From Rhizobium glycinendophyticum (GTDB lineage: Bacteria > Pseudomonadota > Alphaproteobacteria > Rhizobiales > Rhizobiaceae), in contig NZ_VFYP01000007.1 in assembly GCF_006443685.1 (NCBI RefSeq), positions 1 through 64,000 of the forward strand: a stretch of 64,000 nt of DNA, given 5' to 3'. Below are positions 35,591-44,173 of this stretch, piece after piece. The notes beneath the pieces are model-generated. The model worked only from the letters and a program-made list of their open reading frames with translations. It made no database searches and was not told where the DNA came from. A program made the position numbers and the translations under genes. Numbering within the stretch: the stretch's first letter is position 1; every line of letters starts with the position of its first letter.

Positions 35591-35728
35591 ATGACACAAG
35601 AGATACTTGCCGTTTTCGGAGCTGCCGCCCCCACTGCGGTTGCTTATTGTGCTCTCGATGCTTGGATGGCTGGTGAAAAAACGGAATTCAAGGAGCTCGC
35701 AAACCTGTTTCAAAAGCTCAAGAACTGA
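35591..35728 (+). CDS. possible 45-residue small protein
   Basis: This short frame (MTQEILAVFGAAAPTAVAYC ending ANLFQKLKN) has AAAGGAA ahead of its ATG. It has a hydrophobic first half and an amphipathic, charged second half. It overlaps the end of the convergent response-regulator gene by 11 bases. No family is recognised. It may be a small membrane-associated peptide or chance. Confidence 0.3.
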   Translation: MTQEILAVFGAAAPTAVAYCALDAWMAGEKTEFKELANLFQKLKN

Positions 35729-36398
35729 TTGGCATTTCGAGAGCATAGCCACGGCCTCTAATCGTGCGGATCAAGTTTGGCCCAGAAACGGAGAGTGCCC
35801 GGCGAATGTGACCCATATGGACGTCAACCGTACGTGGCTCGACCTCGGCCGCTCTTGGCCAGCAGGTCCTGATGAGATCCTCTCGGTCACATACCCTTGA
35901 AGGATGGAGCAGCAAACGGCGCAACAGCCGAAATTGCAGCGCCGTTAGCGGAACTTCTCGCCCGGCTCTCAGGACCTTAACTGCTCCGACATCCATGGAG
36001 AGATCGGCAAATTGAAGGATGCGGCCGGTATCTGTGGCTATCTTCAATGAGAGGCGGTGCCTCAACGGCCGAAGAAACCCCATTAGTAGGCCAGGGTTGA
36101 AGGGACTTTCGAGACGAAGCTCGCACGGATGGGAACACGCCTGCCCTAAGGAGTGGCATCGGTCTAGGCAAATGACACCCACGTGCGGAAGCTTTTCCCG
36201 TGCCGCGACGACGAAGGCGTCGAGAGCTGGTACCGGCCTTATCCGGTCTATGATCATCGCCGCAACAGACTTGGGATCGTCCAGTTGCTGAAGCTCGTCG
36301 AGCTCTGTCACAAGCACAGCATCGAAACCTTCATCCGCCAGGATATGACGAAGCAGGAGAAAGAGCTGTGCATCCGTTACACAGATCAAGATTTTCAT
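35718..36398 (-). CDS. OmpR/PhoB-type response regulator with atypical receiver
   Basis: This 226-residue protein has a receiver-like N-terminus (MKILICVTDAQLFLLLRHIL) in which only one acidic residue of the usual pair remains. Asp51 (MIIDRIRP) occupies the phosphorylation site, and the conserved Lys is replaced by Ser (RLESPFN). The winged helix (about 130-226) is complete, with ALQFRLLRRLLLHPSRV, PRTVDVHMGHIRRAL and IRGRGYALEM. No histidine kinase is nearby. It may work without phosphorylation. A relative with the same domain plan lies at 45340-46050, and the pair flank this island. Confidence 0.85.
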   Translation of the reverse strand: MKILICVTDAQLFLLLRHILADEGFDAVLVTELDELQQLDDPKSVAAMIIDRIRPVPALDAFVVAAREKLPHVGVICLDRCHSLGQACSHPCELRLESPFNPGLLMGFLRPLRHRLSLKIATDTGRILQFADLSMDVGAVKVLRAGREVPLTALQFRLLRRLLLHPSRVCDREDLIRTCWPRAAEVEPRTVDVHMGHIRRALSVSGPNLIRTIRGRGYALEMPISS

Positions 36399-36411
36399 AG
36401 GCTAACCCTGT

Positions 36412-37188
36412 TTAGAGGGGAGCAAATTCCCCACCGTTGACGTCGAGGATGGCGCCATTGATGAAGCCCGCCTCACTCGACGCGAGGAAAGTTATTGCGT
36501 GCGCGATGTCGTCAGGTGTGCCGAGGCGGCCAACGGGGACGCGCTCCAAGATCGCTGTGTTGACTGGACTATCTGCGGACCCCGCCATCTCTGTCAGAAC
36601 ACGCCCTGGTGCCACGACATTGATCGTGACCCCACTCCCAATGCTGCTCGCCACCAGCGAGCGACAAAGGCCGCTTAGTCCGGCTTTTGAGGCGACATAG
36701 GCCGCACCCGCCACTTTCGGTAGGGTTCGGCCGGCGATGGACCCAACCAAGATGATCCGACCAAACCGAGAAGATGTCATAGATGGGATGACAGCCTGAC
36801 AGCAAAGCATCGCACCCGTGAGATTGACTGCGAGCACCCCGTGCCACTCTTCTAGATCCATGCTGGCAAAAGGCGTTGGTGCACCCTCTGGCGTCTTGGG
36901 CGATATTCCAGCGTTGCAGATCAGGATATCCGGCTTTCGCCATAACTGTTCGACCTCGGCAAAGAAGGCTTGAACATCGTTCAGCACCGATATGTCAGCG
37001 CGTCGACCCAAGATATCGTTGGGATCGAATTGTCGATGCAGCGCGGTCAATGCCGCATCGACGTGTTCTGAATGCTGACCGAAGAATGCGACCTTATAGC
37101 CCGCAACAAGGAGCTGCGTGACAACGGCGAGCCCGATACCCGAGCTGCCGCCGCTTACAACAGCAATTCGCTGCGAAAGTCCTCCCAT
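36412..37188 (-). CDS. SDR-family oxidoreductase
   Basis: This 258-residue short-chain dehydrogenase has AVVSGGSSGIGLAVVTQL (cofactor), ILICNAGISPKTPEG (NAG), IILVGSIAGRTLPKVAGAAY followed by VASKAG (Ser, Tyr, Lys), and C-terminal NGAILDVNGGEFAPL. Its start abuts the stop of the ThDP enzyme gene at 37188, so it is the distal gene of the leftward arm. It may reduce an alpha-hydroxyketone or aldehyde made by that enzyme, which is inferred from context. Confidence 0.9.
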   Translation of the reverse strand: MGGLSQRIAVVSGGSSGIGLAVVTQLLVAGYKVAFFGQHSEHVDAALTALHRQFDPNDILGRRADISVLNDVQAFFAEVEQLWRKPDILICNAGISPKTPEGAPTPFASMDLEEWHGVLAVNLTGAMLCCQAVIPSMTSSRFGRIILVGSIAGRTLPKVAGAAYVASKAGLSGLCRSLVASSIGSGVTINVVAPGRVLTEMAGSADSPVNTAILERVPVGRLGTPDDIAHAITFLASSEAGFINGAILDVNGGEFAPL

Positions 37189-38909
37189 CAGGCCGCCTGA
37201 TCCATTTTGGCAAAAAGAGACAGCGGGGGATGTGCTTCGGGATCCGTCATGACTTCGATCAGATAAGGGCTATCTGCTTCGATGCCATTCCGGATCTGTT
37301 GCGCAAGCGCTTCCGGATCCGCGATGCGGACCGACTGGCATCCGCAGGCGGCGGCTATCACCGAGTGGTCGACCGGAGCAAAATGGCAGGCGGTCGTGTA
37401 TCTCCCAAACTTGACGTTTTCTGCGTCACGCTGGAAACCGAGAATCCCATTATTGAGAACGATCACAGTCACTGGGATTTTCATTCTGACCAGGGTCTCG
37501 AGCTCAGCCCAGCTATGAGCGAAACCACCGTCGCCGACGAGAGCAACGACAGGCTTATCAGGACGCGCCAATTTGGCACCGATAGCGAGCGGCAGTCCCC
37601 AGCCTAGCCCCGCAAGTCCGCGAGGCGTGATGAACCGGGTGCCAGATGAAACAGCGCGCAACTGTCCCGTGACCCACATGGACGAATAGCTGGCATCGGC
37701 GACAACAGTCAGGCCAGTGTTCAACCATGGCTGAAGCTCACCCATAACTCGCTCGGGCCGGATCGGCGAACGGGCGGAAGCATAAGATGACTTCCTCGCC
37801 GTTTCGAACAGCTGCCAGCATAGCGCAATTTCGGCCTCAAGCTGCGCCCTCCTCGCTGTCTGCTGGCTGAGGTCACGCTTGACGAGCGCGGCGTTCAGCG
37901 CGCAAAGAGTTTCGCGCGCGTCCCCCGCCAGCCGCAATGCCTCGAAATTACGACCGATCTCGCTTGGGTCGATATCGATATGGATCAGCCGCGCAGCTGG
38001 CGGGATCTGTGACCAATTGTCAGTGCCGTTCTGGTTGGTCCGTGTCCCGACGAGAACGACAAGGTCAGCATTCGCCAGAAACGATACTGTATGTTTGCCA
38101 AGCGACGCGGGACCGGTCAGCGAGCCAAGTACGCCCAATGAGAGCGAATGATGCTCATCGACCGAGCCCTTGCCCATATTTGTGGTAGCGACGGGCAAGC
38201 TCGCCATATCTTGCAGACGAGCCAGTTCTTGCGAGGCGCCTGCGCCATGGACTCCACCTCCGGCAAGTACGACCGGACGCTGCGCAGAAACGAGCCAGTC
38301 GGCTGCCTGCTCGATCAAACTGTCTGTTGGCCTTAGTCGATCCAGCGGATAATGGCCGAGGCATGCGACCCGCACGCTCCCGCTCGCATTGGCTTTGGAC
38401 CGTAGCAGGTCCGCCGGCAGCAACAGCGCGACAGGCCCCGGTCGCCCCGAACTCGCTGCAGTGAAAGCTGCGTCCACGTAATCATCAATCCGATTCTCGA
38501 CCTGTATGCGGCGCACCCATTTTGTACAGGACTGGAAAAGTGAAACGTGATCGAGCTCCTGAAATGCATTACGATCAGCTTGATCGCGTTCAACTTCCTG
38601 CACCAGAGCAACGATCGGCACGCTGGCTTTCATTGCTTCCGCGAGCGGTGGAACGAGCAAGGTAGCTGCTGGCCCGTTTTGGGCCGCGACAACACCAACT
38701 TTTCCTGACATGCGTGCATAGCCGTCAGCCATGGCGCCACCCATGTTTTCCTGGCGGTAGGAAATTTGGCAAATGCCCCGAGCCTCTGCGGCCAAAACCA
38801 CGGCTGAGGGGAGGCTCTGGGCAAAGAGGTATTTCACCTGGTGGCGCACCAGCGCGTCTGCGACCCTGTCAGCCACTGTCTTTTCGAGAATATGCGAGTC
38901 CATGATCAT
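37188..38909 (-). CDS. ThDP-dependent enzyme of the acetolactate synthase/benzaldehyde lyase class
   Basis: This 573-residue three-domain ThDP enzyme has the catalytic Glu in SYRQENMGGAMADGYAR near residue 54. The central domain has RPVVLAGGGVHGAG. The C-terminal ThDP/Mg site is VALVGDGGFAHSWAELETLV followed by VIVLNNGILGFQ. IlvB-like enzymes form or cleave carbon-carbon bonds next to a carbonyl, or decarboxylate 2-oxo acids. No small IlvN subunit is present, so it is not housekeeping acetolactate synthase. It overlaps the aminotransferase gene by 4 bp. Confidence 0.88.
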   Translation of the reverse strand: MIMDSHILEKTVADRVADALVRHQVKYLFAQSLPSAVVLAAEARGICQISYRQENMGGAMADGYARMSGKVGVVAAQNGPAATLLVPPLAEAMKASVPIVALVQEVERDQADRNAFQELDHVSLFQSCTKWVRRIQVENRIDDYVDAAFTAASSGRPGPVALLLPADLLRSKANASGSVRVACLGHYPLDRLRPTDSLIEQAADWLVSAQRPVVLAGGGVHGAGASQELARLQDMASLPVATTNMGKGSVDEHHSLSLGVLGSLTGPASLGKHTVSFLANADLVVLVGTRTNQNGTDNWSQIPPAARLIHIDIDPSEIGRNFEALRLAGDARETLCALNAALVKRDLSQQTARRAQLEAEIALCWQLFETARKSSYASARSPIRPERVMGELQPWLNTGLTVVADASYSSMWVTGQLRAVSSGTRFITPRGLAGLGWGLPLAIGAKLARPDKPVVALVGDGGFAHSWAELETLVRMKIPVTVIVLNNGILGFQRDAENVKFGRYTTACHFAPVDHSVIAAACGCQSVRIADPEALAQQIRNGIEADSPYLIEVMTDPEAHPPLSLFAKMDQAA

Positions 38910-40255
38910 TCCTCCCAGCTAGGCTGATGCTGTGACTGTAGAAACTGTTGAAAGACGGATGCCACCTGATCGATGTCACGCTCCGTCATCGCGGTCGAAA
39001 GGCATGCGGCGGCGCCAAATGGAAGAAGGATGCCTTGCTCTCGGAAAAAGCGAGTAAGCGCGCGCATGCACTGTGTCTGTCCGGCAGTCATGCGAGCTTC
39101 CGTGTAGGTCCGCGGAAGGAGCGATTTGGGATGAATGCGAAACAGGGATGCTGCACCTGCGACTGAAAACGGGCGGCCCAGTCTTGCCGCACACTCACGC
39201 AATTCCCCACAAAGCGTTTCGCCCATGAGCTCAAGCCGGCCGAAGGCTTCAGGCGTAAGCGTCTCCATAGCTACGAGGCCGGCAATCATCGACACGGGGT
39301 TGGCCGAGAAGGTGCCGCCTTGCGGCACGAGAGGATTTGGAGCATCGCCGCCAAATACGGCCATGACGTCGGCACGGCCGCCGATCGCTCCGATCGGGAA
39401 GCCACCGCCTATGATCTTGCCGAGAGTGATGAGATCCGGCTGGAAGCCGTAACGATGTGACGCGCCGCAGTAGCCTTGCCGAAGGTTCAAGACTTCATCG
39501 GCAATTAGCAAAATTCCATGTCGTTTGGCGAGAGCGTTCACACGTGCCACGAACTGCGGGAGTGGCTGCAACAAACCTGCTCTGCTCGGCATGGGATCGA
39601 TCAAGATTGCCGCAAGGTGGTCGGCATGGCGCTTGACGGCGCGCTCAAGTGCTTCGATGTCATTGAACTCGAGCACAATGACATCATCTGCCGATTGGGC
39701 AGGTGCGCCGGCATAACCTGGGAGACCGGTCGTGCCGTCGACGCCATTGTGCACCATCACCCCATTCTGTCCGGTTTCTGCCCAGTCGTAAGAGCCGTGG
39801 TAGCAACCGGCAAATCTTATAATGGCAGGCCGGCCTGTATACGCACGGGCCGCCTTGATCGCAAACATGACGGCCTCTGTTCCGGTATTGACGAACCGCA
39901 GTTGCTCCACTGTCGGGATGCGGTCGACCAGAAGTTCAGCAAGGGCGATTTCATAATGCGTCGGGTTAGAAAAGCAGGAGCCATTGTGCAGAAGCCGGCT
40001 CACAGCATCTGCGACCGGAGGATATCCATGACCGTGGATGAGTGTGGTAAAATTGTTGTTCAGATCGAGGAAGCGATTGCCATCCACATCCTGAACATAG
40101 GCACCCTTACCTGACGCCATGTAGATCGGTTGCGGGTCCAGCTCGATTGTCGCCCGAGTGACGCCGCCGGGAAAGACGCTTCGGCCACGAAGGTAGAGGT
40201 CGGTGGACCGCGAACGCTCGCGCGCCGCAATCCCGACTGCCAATTCTGATAACAT
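38906..40255 (-). CDS. class III PLP aminotransferase (GSA-aminomutase-like)
   Basis: This 449-residue fold-type I enzyme has IIRFAGCYHGSYDWA (cofactor phosphate region), LLIADEVLNLRQGY (Asp contacting the pyridine N) and the Schiff-base Lys in ITLGKIIGGGFPIGAIGG. It resembles glutamate-1-semialdehyde aminomutase but sits far from tetrapyrrole genes. With the polyamine-type importer on the other arm it probably transaminates an imported amine or amino acid. It is the first gene of the leftward arm. Confidence 0.88.
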   Translation of the reverse strand: MLSELAVGIAARERSRSTDLYLRGRSVFPGGVTRATIELDPQPIYMASGKGAYVQDVDGNRFLDLNNNFTTLIHGHGYPPVADAVSRLLHNGSCFSNPTHYEIALAELLVDRIPTVEQLRFVNTGTEAVMFAIKAARAYTGRPAIIRFAGCYHGSYDWAETGQNGVMVHNGVDGTTGLPGYAGAPAQSADDVIVLEFNDIEALERAVKRHADHLAAILIDPMPSRAGLLQPLPQFVARVNALAKRHGILLIADEVLNLRQGYCGASHRYGFQPDLITLGKIIGGGFPIGAIGGRADVMAVFGGDAPNPLVPQGGTFSANPVSMIAGLVAMETLTPEAFGRLELMGETLCGELRECAARLGRPFSVAGAASLFRIHPKSLLPRTYTEARMTAGQTQCMRALTRFFREQGILLPFGAAACLSTAMTERDIDQVASVFQQFLQSQHQPSWEE

Positions 40256-40309
40256 GTGTTGCTTGCCTTTGTGTTGCTAAAGGATCGACACTTTGCAAAG
40301 TCAACACAA

Positions 40310-40325
40310 TTGATATAACAAAAAT
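40310..40325. promoter_or_regulatory. shared 16-bp motif, copy 1 (aminotransferase promoter region)
   Basis: TTGATATAACAAAAAT lies 55 bp upstream of the aminotransferase ATG. It matches TTGATGTAACAAAAAT at 41079-41094 at 15 of 16 positions. A weaker relative, GTATAACAATTTT, is at 40342-40354. Inverted GTGTTG (40271-40276) and CAACAC (40302-40307) flank the left side. It is probably the binding site of the adjacent FCD-type GntR regulator. Confidence 0.55.
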
Positions 40326-40367
40326 TCAGAAGGTCAAGCTCGTATAACAATTTTAAGCAACCCGCAT

Positions 40368-41045
40368 TCAACGCTCCTTCAGCGCCTGGCGCAGCCGGCG
40401 ATAACCGTCCCTGATATCGTTTTCTATCGCAGCCCGCAGCGCACCCCCGTCACGATCGCCCAGAGCTTCGATAACCATTTCGTGGTTGCGGACACCGTGG
40501 CGAGCCTCTGCAAATTCCGGATAGAGACTGTAGAAGGATGGGCCTACCCTCAGCCAGAGCGGCTCAATCATTGAAATAAGATGAGGCAGACGGGAACAGC
40601 CGTAAACATGAAAGTGGAATTCCTTGTTGTACCAGAGCGCATCACTGTAGGCCCTGGCCTCGAGAGCAGAATTGATCTTCTTTTGTATTTCTCCAAGAGA
40701 AACAATGTCTTCCTGAGTAGAGTTCTGAACTGCCATTTCGGCCGCAAGGCCTTCAAGCGCAATCCTGATCAAGGTGATCTCCCTGAGGTCGGCGCTTTTC
40801 AGGACAGGGATGATCACGGTCTTTGGGCCAGCATAAACGAGCACGCCGTCGGCAACGAGACGATTGACCGCATCCCTGGCCGGTGAGAGGCCAACATCGA
40901 GCGCCTCCGCCACCGAGCGGATGGAAAGCTTGTCGCCAGGCCTGTAGGCGCCACGTGTGACGCGATCCTTCAACTGCGCATAAACCGTGTCGCCAATATT
41001 CAGTGGCTGCTCGCTTCGCGAGTAATCTTGGTTCTTGTCCGGCAT
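40368..41045 (-). CDS. GntR-family regulator with FCD effector domain
   Basis: This 225-residue regulator has an N-terminal winged helix (VYAQLKDRVTRGAYRPGDKL, VAEALDVGLSPARDAVNRLV) and an all-helical FCD domain (ITLIRIALEGLAAEMAV, then FHFHVYGCSRLPHLI and HEMVIEALGDRD) with metal/effector-binding His residues. Such proteins usually repress a catabolic operon and respond to a carboxylate or amino acid. It lies between the two divergent arms, and the 16-bp motif occurs on both sides of it. Confidence 0.92.
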   Translation of the reverse strand: MPDKNQDYSRSEQPLNIGDTVYAQLKDRVTRGAYRPGDKLSIRSVAEALDVGLSPARDAVNRLVADGVLVYAGPKTVIIPVLKSADLREITLIRIALEGLAAEMAVQNSTQEDIVSLGEIQKKINSALEARAYSDALWYNKEFHFHVYGCSRLPHLISMIEPLWLRVGPSFYSLYPEFAEARHGVRNHEMVIEALGDRDGGALRAAIENDIRDGYRRLRQALKER

Positions 41046-41078
41046 TCTTCCCCCTCAGCGTGTTGACACTCCCATTTT

Positions 41079-41094
41079 TTGATGTAACAAAAAT
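41079..41094. promoter_or_regulatory. shared 16-bp motif, copy 2 (GntR/ABC intergenic region)
   Basis: TTGATGTAACAAAAAT lies 34 bp upstream of the GntR start and 152 bp upstream of the divergent ABC ATPase ATG. It is the near-identical partner of the motif at 40310. Together they suggest one regulator controls both arms. Confidence 0.55.
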
Positions 41095-41246
41095 GGAATT
41101 GTGAAGTTTTGGCAAAGTTTGTCGGATCAAACATTAGCAATTGACGCGTTTGAAGTCACCTGCCCCACGCGCGGGCAGGACCCAACCCCGCCCGGCCAGA
41201 TCCGGAAGCGCAGGGACAGGTCGCATCTACAAAACAAGGGAACAGC

Positions 41247-42389
41247 ATGGGACAACAATTGACGCTACGCCATGTACAGAAAAAATACGGGCCGATCTGG
41301 GCAGTCCAGGACACAAACCTCGAAGTGAAAGCCGGTGAGTTTGTCTCCATTGTCGGCCCCTCCGGGTCGGGCAAGACCTCCCTGTTGACCATGATCGCCG
41401 GGTTCGAGGCGCCGACTGCTGGCGCGATTTTCGTCGGAAGTCAGGACGTCACATCGCTTGCCCCCCATCGCCGCAATATTGGCATGGTGTTTCAGAAATA
41501 CGCCCTCTTCCCCCACATGACTGTCAGGCAGAACATCGCCTTTCCGCTTAAGATGCGTCGCCTGGCCGAGGGAAGTGCTGTGAACGACCGCATCAATGCG
41601 ATGCTGGATCTAGTGCAGCTGGGCGCGCTGCAAAATCGCTATCCTCATGAACTCTCTGGTGGTCAGCAGCAGCGCGTCGCGGTCGCTAGAGCCCTCGTGT
41701 TCGATCCTCCGGTTATCTTGATGGACGAACCGCTTGGAGCTCTCGACAAGAAGCTGAGAGAAAGCATGCAGATCGAGATCAAGCAGATCCAGGAGCGGAT
41801 CGGAGCGACGGTCATCTACGTCACCCATGATCAGGAAGAAGCCTTGACCATGTCGGACCGTGTTGCCGTCATGCGTGGCGGTAGACTTGAACAGGTTGGC
41901 ACGCCGATTGAACTCTATAAGCGTCCCAGGAGCGCGTTTATCGCCGACTTCGTGGGCTCCATCAACTTCATTCCGGGCACGGTTTGCCAAACATCAGGAT
42001 CTTCGCTCACGATCCGATGTGGCGCGACAATTCTAGAAATCTGCCCGACCAACATGTTGGACATGCAACCACCAGAAAACGGATCACCCGTAAGACTGGG
42101 GGTTCGGCCGGAACACCTTGAGATCGAAACCGGATCCGTAAATTCACGCAACGGCAGAGATACTACTTCTTTTAGATCGCGGCCAGACGTACCCGGTGGC
42201 TTCTGCGGCACGGTAGAGACGATCGTCTTTGCGGGCGCATCCCGCATCGCGCTTATTCGTGTGGATGCTGCATCTGACGTGGTGTTGAGAGCCTCGTTGC
42301 CAGCGCAGCTAGGGGAGCTCCCTGAGCGAGGAGCGAAGGTATCCCTACGGATCGCACCCGACACCGCTCTCGTCTTTGATGGCCATTGA
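41247..42389 (+). CDS. ABC transporter ATP-binding protein, spermidine/putrescine type
   Basis: This 380-residue PotA-like ATPase shows Walker A GPSGSGKTS, Q-loop GMVFQKYALFPHMTV, signature LSGGQQQRVAVARAL, Walker B VILMDEPLGALDKKLRE, the H-loop YVTHDQEEALTMSDR, and a C-terminal TOBE domain (about 280-380). AAGGGA precedes the ATG. It is the first gene of the rightward arm. The next ATG at 42400 follows 10 bp after its stop. Substrates of this class include polyamines, opines, GABA and related amines. Confidence 0.93.
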   Translation: MGQQLTLRHVQKKYGPIWAVQDTNLEVKAGEFVSIVGPSGSGKTSLLTMIAGFEAPTAGAIFVGSQDVTSLAPHRRNIGMVFQKYALFPHMTVRQNIAFPLKMRRLAEGSAVNDRINAMLDLVQLGALQNRYPHELSGGQQQRVAVARALVFDPPVILMDEPLGALDKKLRESMQIEIKQIQERIGATVIYVTHDQEEALTMSDRVAVMRGGRLEQVGTPIELYKRPRSAFIADFVGSINFIPGTVCQTSGSSLTIRCGATILEICPTNMLDMQPPENGSPVRLGVRPEHLEIETGSVNSRNGRDTTSFRSRPDVPGGFCGTVETIVFAGASRIALIRVDAASDVVLRASLPAQLGELPERGAKVSLRIAPDTALVFDGH

Positions 42390-42399
42390 GGAGATGCCG

Positions 42400-43290
42400 A
42401 TGACCCAATCGTCTGCGTTTCCTGCACGGCAGTTTAAGGGCCTTGTCCTGGGGCGAGATGCCGCTCGTTTTTCACCTCTTGTGTCTGCGCTCCTTGCTGT
42501 CCCTCTCCTTGCGGCCCTGTCACTTGGTTTCGTTTACCCAGTCGCCAAGCTCGTGAGCCTTAGCCTCACCAATGGTGGCGAGACCTACAGGCGAATATGG
42601 GACGATCCGCTTTATGTGAAGATCCTCCTCGACACGCTTGCAACAGCGGCGATGGTCACGGGTTTGTGCCTGATGCTGGGCTATCCTGTCGCAATCGCGA
42701 TGGCGAAACTACGCGCAAAGTTCGCCTTCGCGATCGCGGCGTGTGTGTTCGTACCCCTTTGGACATCTGTCCTGATCCGCTCCTATGCATGGATCATCCT
42801 TCTTCAGCGCAACGGGCCGATCAACAACTTTCTTCGCGATCAAGGCCTTATCGACGGCCCTTTGAAGCTGCTCTACACACACGGTGCCGTCTTACTTGGC
42901 ATGACCCATGTGCTGTTGCCATTTGCTATCCTGCCTATCTTTGCGACCTTGAAAACATTGTCACCCGATTTCGGCCGGGCGGCCGCAAATCTTGGTGCCA
43001 ACACGGCTCAGACGTTCCTACGCATCATTCTGCCATTGAGCCTGCCGGGGGTCTTTGCCGGTGGACTCTTATGTTTCGTGCTGGCGCTCGGCTTCTATAT
43101 CACGCCGGCGTTGTTGGGTGGGCCCAGCTCCATGCTGATGGCGACCCTGATCGGCCAACAGACCACCGTACTCCTCGACTGGCCCTTTGCGGCGTCCTTA
43201 TCGACCGTCCTGCTCGCCGTAACACTGATTATTGTCCTCCTGTTCCGCAAGGCGCTGTCACTCAACAAAGGATTTCACAGTGTTCGTTGA
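42400..43290 (+). CDS. ABC transporter permease 1 (PotB type)
   Basis: This 296-residue permease starts at the ATG at 42400, placed by the ribosome site GAGGAG seven bases before it. Earlier in-frame starts overlap the ATPase gene. About six helices are visible, beginning LVSALLAVPLLAALSLGFVY. The EAA loop region is AAANLGANTAQTFLRIILPL. The C-terminal coding region overlaps the second permease by 11 bases. Confidence 0.92.
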   Translation: MTQSSAFPARQFKGLVLGRDAARFSPLVSALLAVPLLAALSLGFVYPVAKLVSLSLTNGGETYRRIWDDPLYVKILLDTLATAAMVTGLCLMLGYPVAIAMAKLRAKFAFAIAACVFVPLWTSVLIRSYAWIILLQRNGPINNFLRDQGLIDGPLKLLYTHGAVLLGMTHVLLPFAILPIFATLKTLSPDFGRAAANLGANTAQTFLRIILPLSLPGVFAGGLLCFVLALGFYITPALLGGPSSMLMATLIGQQTTVLLDWPFAASLSTVLLAVTLIIVLLFRKALSLNKGFHSVR

Positions 43291-44173
43291 TAGAAAAATC
43301 AGCCGGTTTCCCCTTGCGAAAAATCATCTCGTTGCGGGGAAGAGTTTCGCTGGATCCGGATTACGAGCAGGGCTCAAAGTGCTCACCGTTCTAAGCGTTT
43401 TGTCGATCCTGTTTTTTCTCATACTGCCGACACTGATGATCCTGCCGATGTCGCTTAGCACGTCGACGCATCTGCAGTTCCCGCCCCAGGGATTGACGTT
43501 TGACTGGTACATCGCCTACTTCGGGGATCCCGACTGGATGGCTGCAACCTGGTTCAGTCTGAAGATTGCCATCGCCACGTCCTTGACCGCCACCGTCATT
43601 GGGACAATGGCCGCTCTGGCGATTGAGCGTGGTGACCTGCCCCTAAAGGGTCTGGTTAACGCCTTGGCACTGGGACCGATGATCGTCCCTCACATCGTGC
43701 TCGGCATTGCACTCTACCTGGTGTTTGCTCCCCTCAAGCTAACCGGCACACTGCCGGGGTTTCTGACAGCACATACCGTTCTAGCAGTTCCATTCGTCAT
43801 CATCACCGTGACGGCTGCACTTAAGCGGCTGGATCCAGCTCTCGAACTTGCGGCACTCAATTGCGGAGCCAACCGCTGGCAGAGCTTCTTCCATGTCACG
43901 CTTCCCAATATCAGGTCAGGCGTGGGCTCGGGCGCAGTCTTTGCCTTCCTCGCCTCTTTCGACGAGGCAACGGTTGCCTTCTTCATCTCGGACGTTGGCG
44001 GGAAAGCCATTGGTCGCAAGATGTTCGAAGACATTGATTTCAATCTCACGCCGATCATCGCAGCTGCGTCCAGCGTCACTGTAATTGCCTCCCTGTTGCT
44101 GATCGGTCTTACGCAGTTTGTCACCAAGGCCAAAACGCCCCCGAAAAACGAAGAAGGAGTGGAATATCCATGA
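43280..44173 (+). CDS. ABC transporter permease 2 (PotC type)
   Basis: A GTG start at 43280 is chosen, with AAAGGA eight bases ahead, giving 297 residues. The longer frame from 43232 lies wholly inside permease 1. Six helices are seen (LTVLSVLSILFFLILPTLMI first), and the EAA loop is LELAALNCGANRWQSFFHVT. Its end overlaps the binding-protein ATG by 4 bp. Confidence 0.92.
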   Translation: MFVDRKISRFPLAKNHLVAGKSFAGSGLRAGLKVLTVLSVLSILFFLILPTLMILPMSLSTSTHLQFPPQGLTFDWYIAYFGDPDWMAATWFSLKIAIATSLTATVIGTMAALAIERGDLPLKGLVNALALGPMIVPHIVLGIALYLVFAPLKLTGTLPGFLTAHTVLAVPFVIITVTAALKRLDPALELAALNCGANRWQSFFHVTLPNIRSGVGSGAVFAFLASFDEATVAFFISDVGGKAIGRKMFEDIDFNLTPIIAAASSVTVIASLLLIGLTQFVTKAKTPPKNEEGVEYP

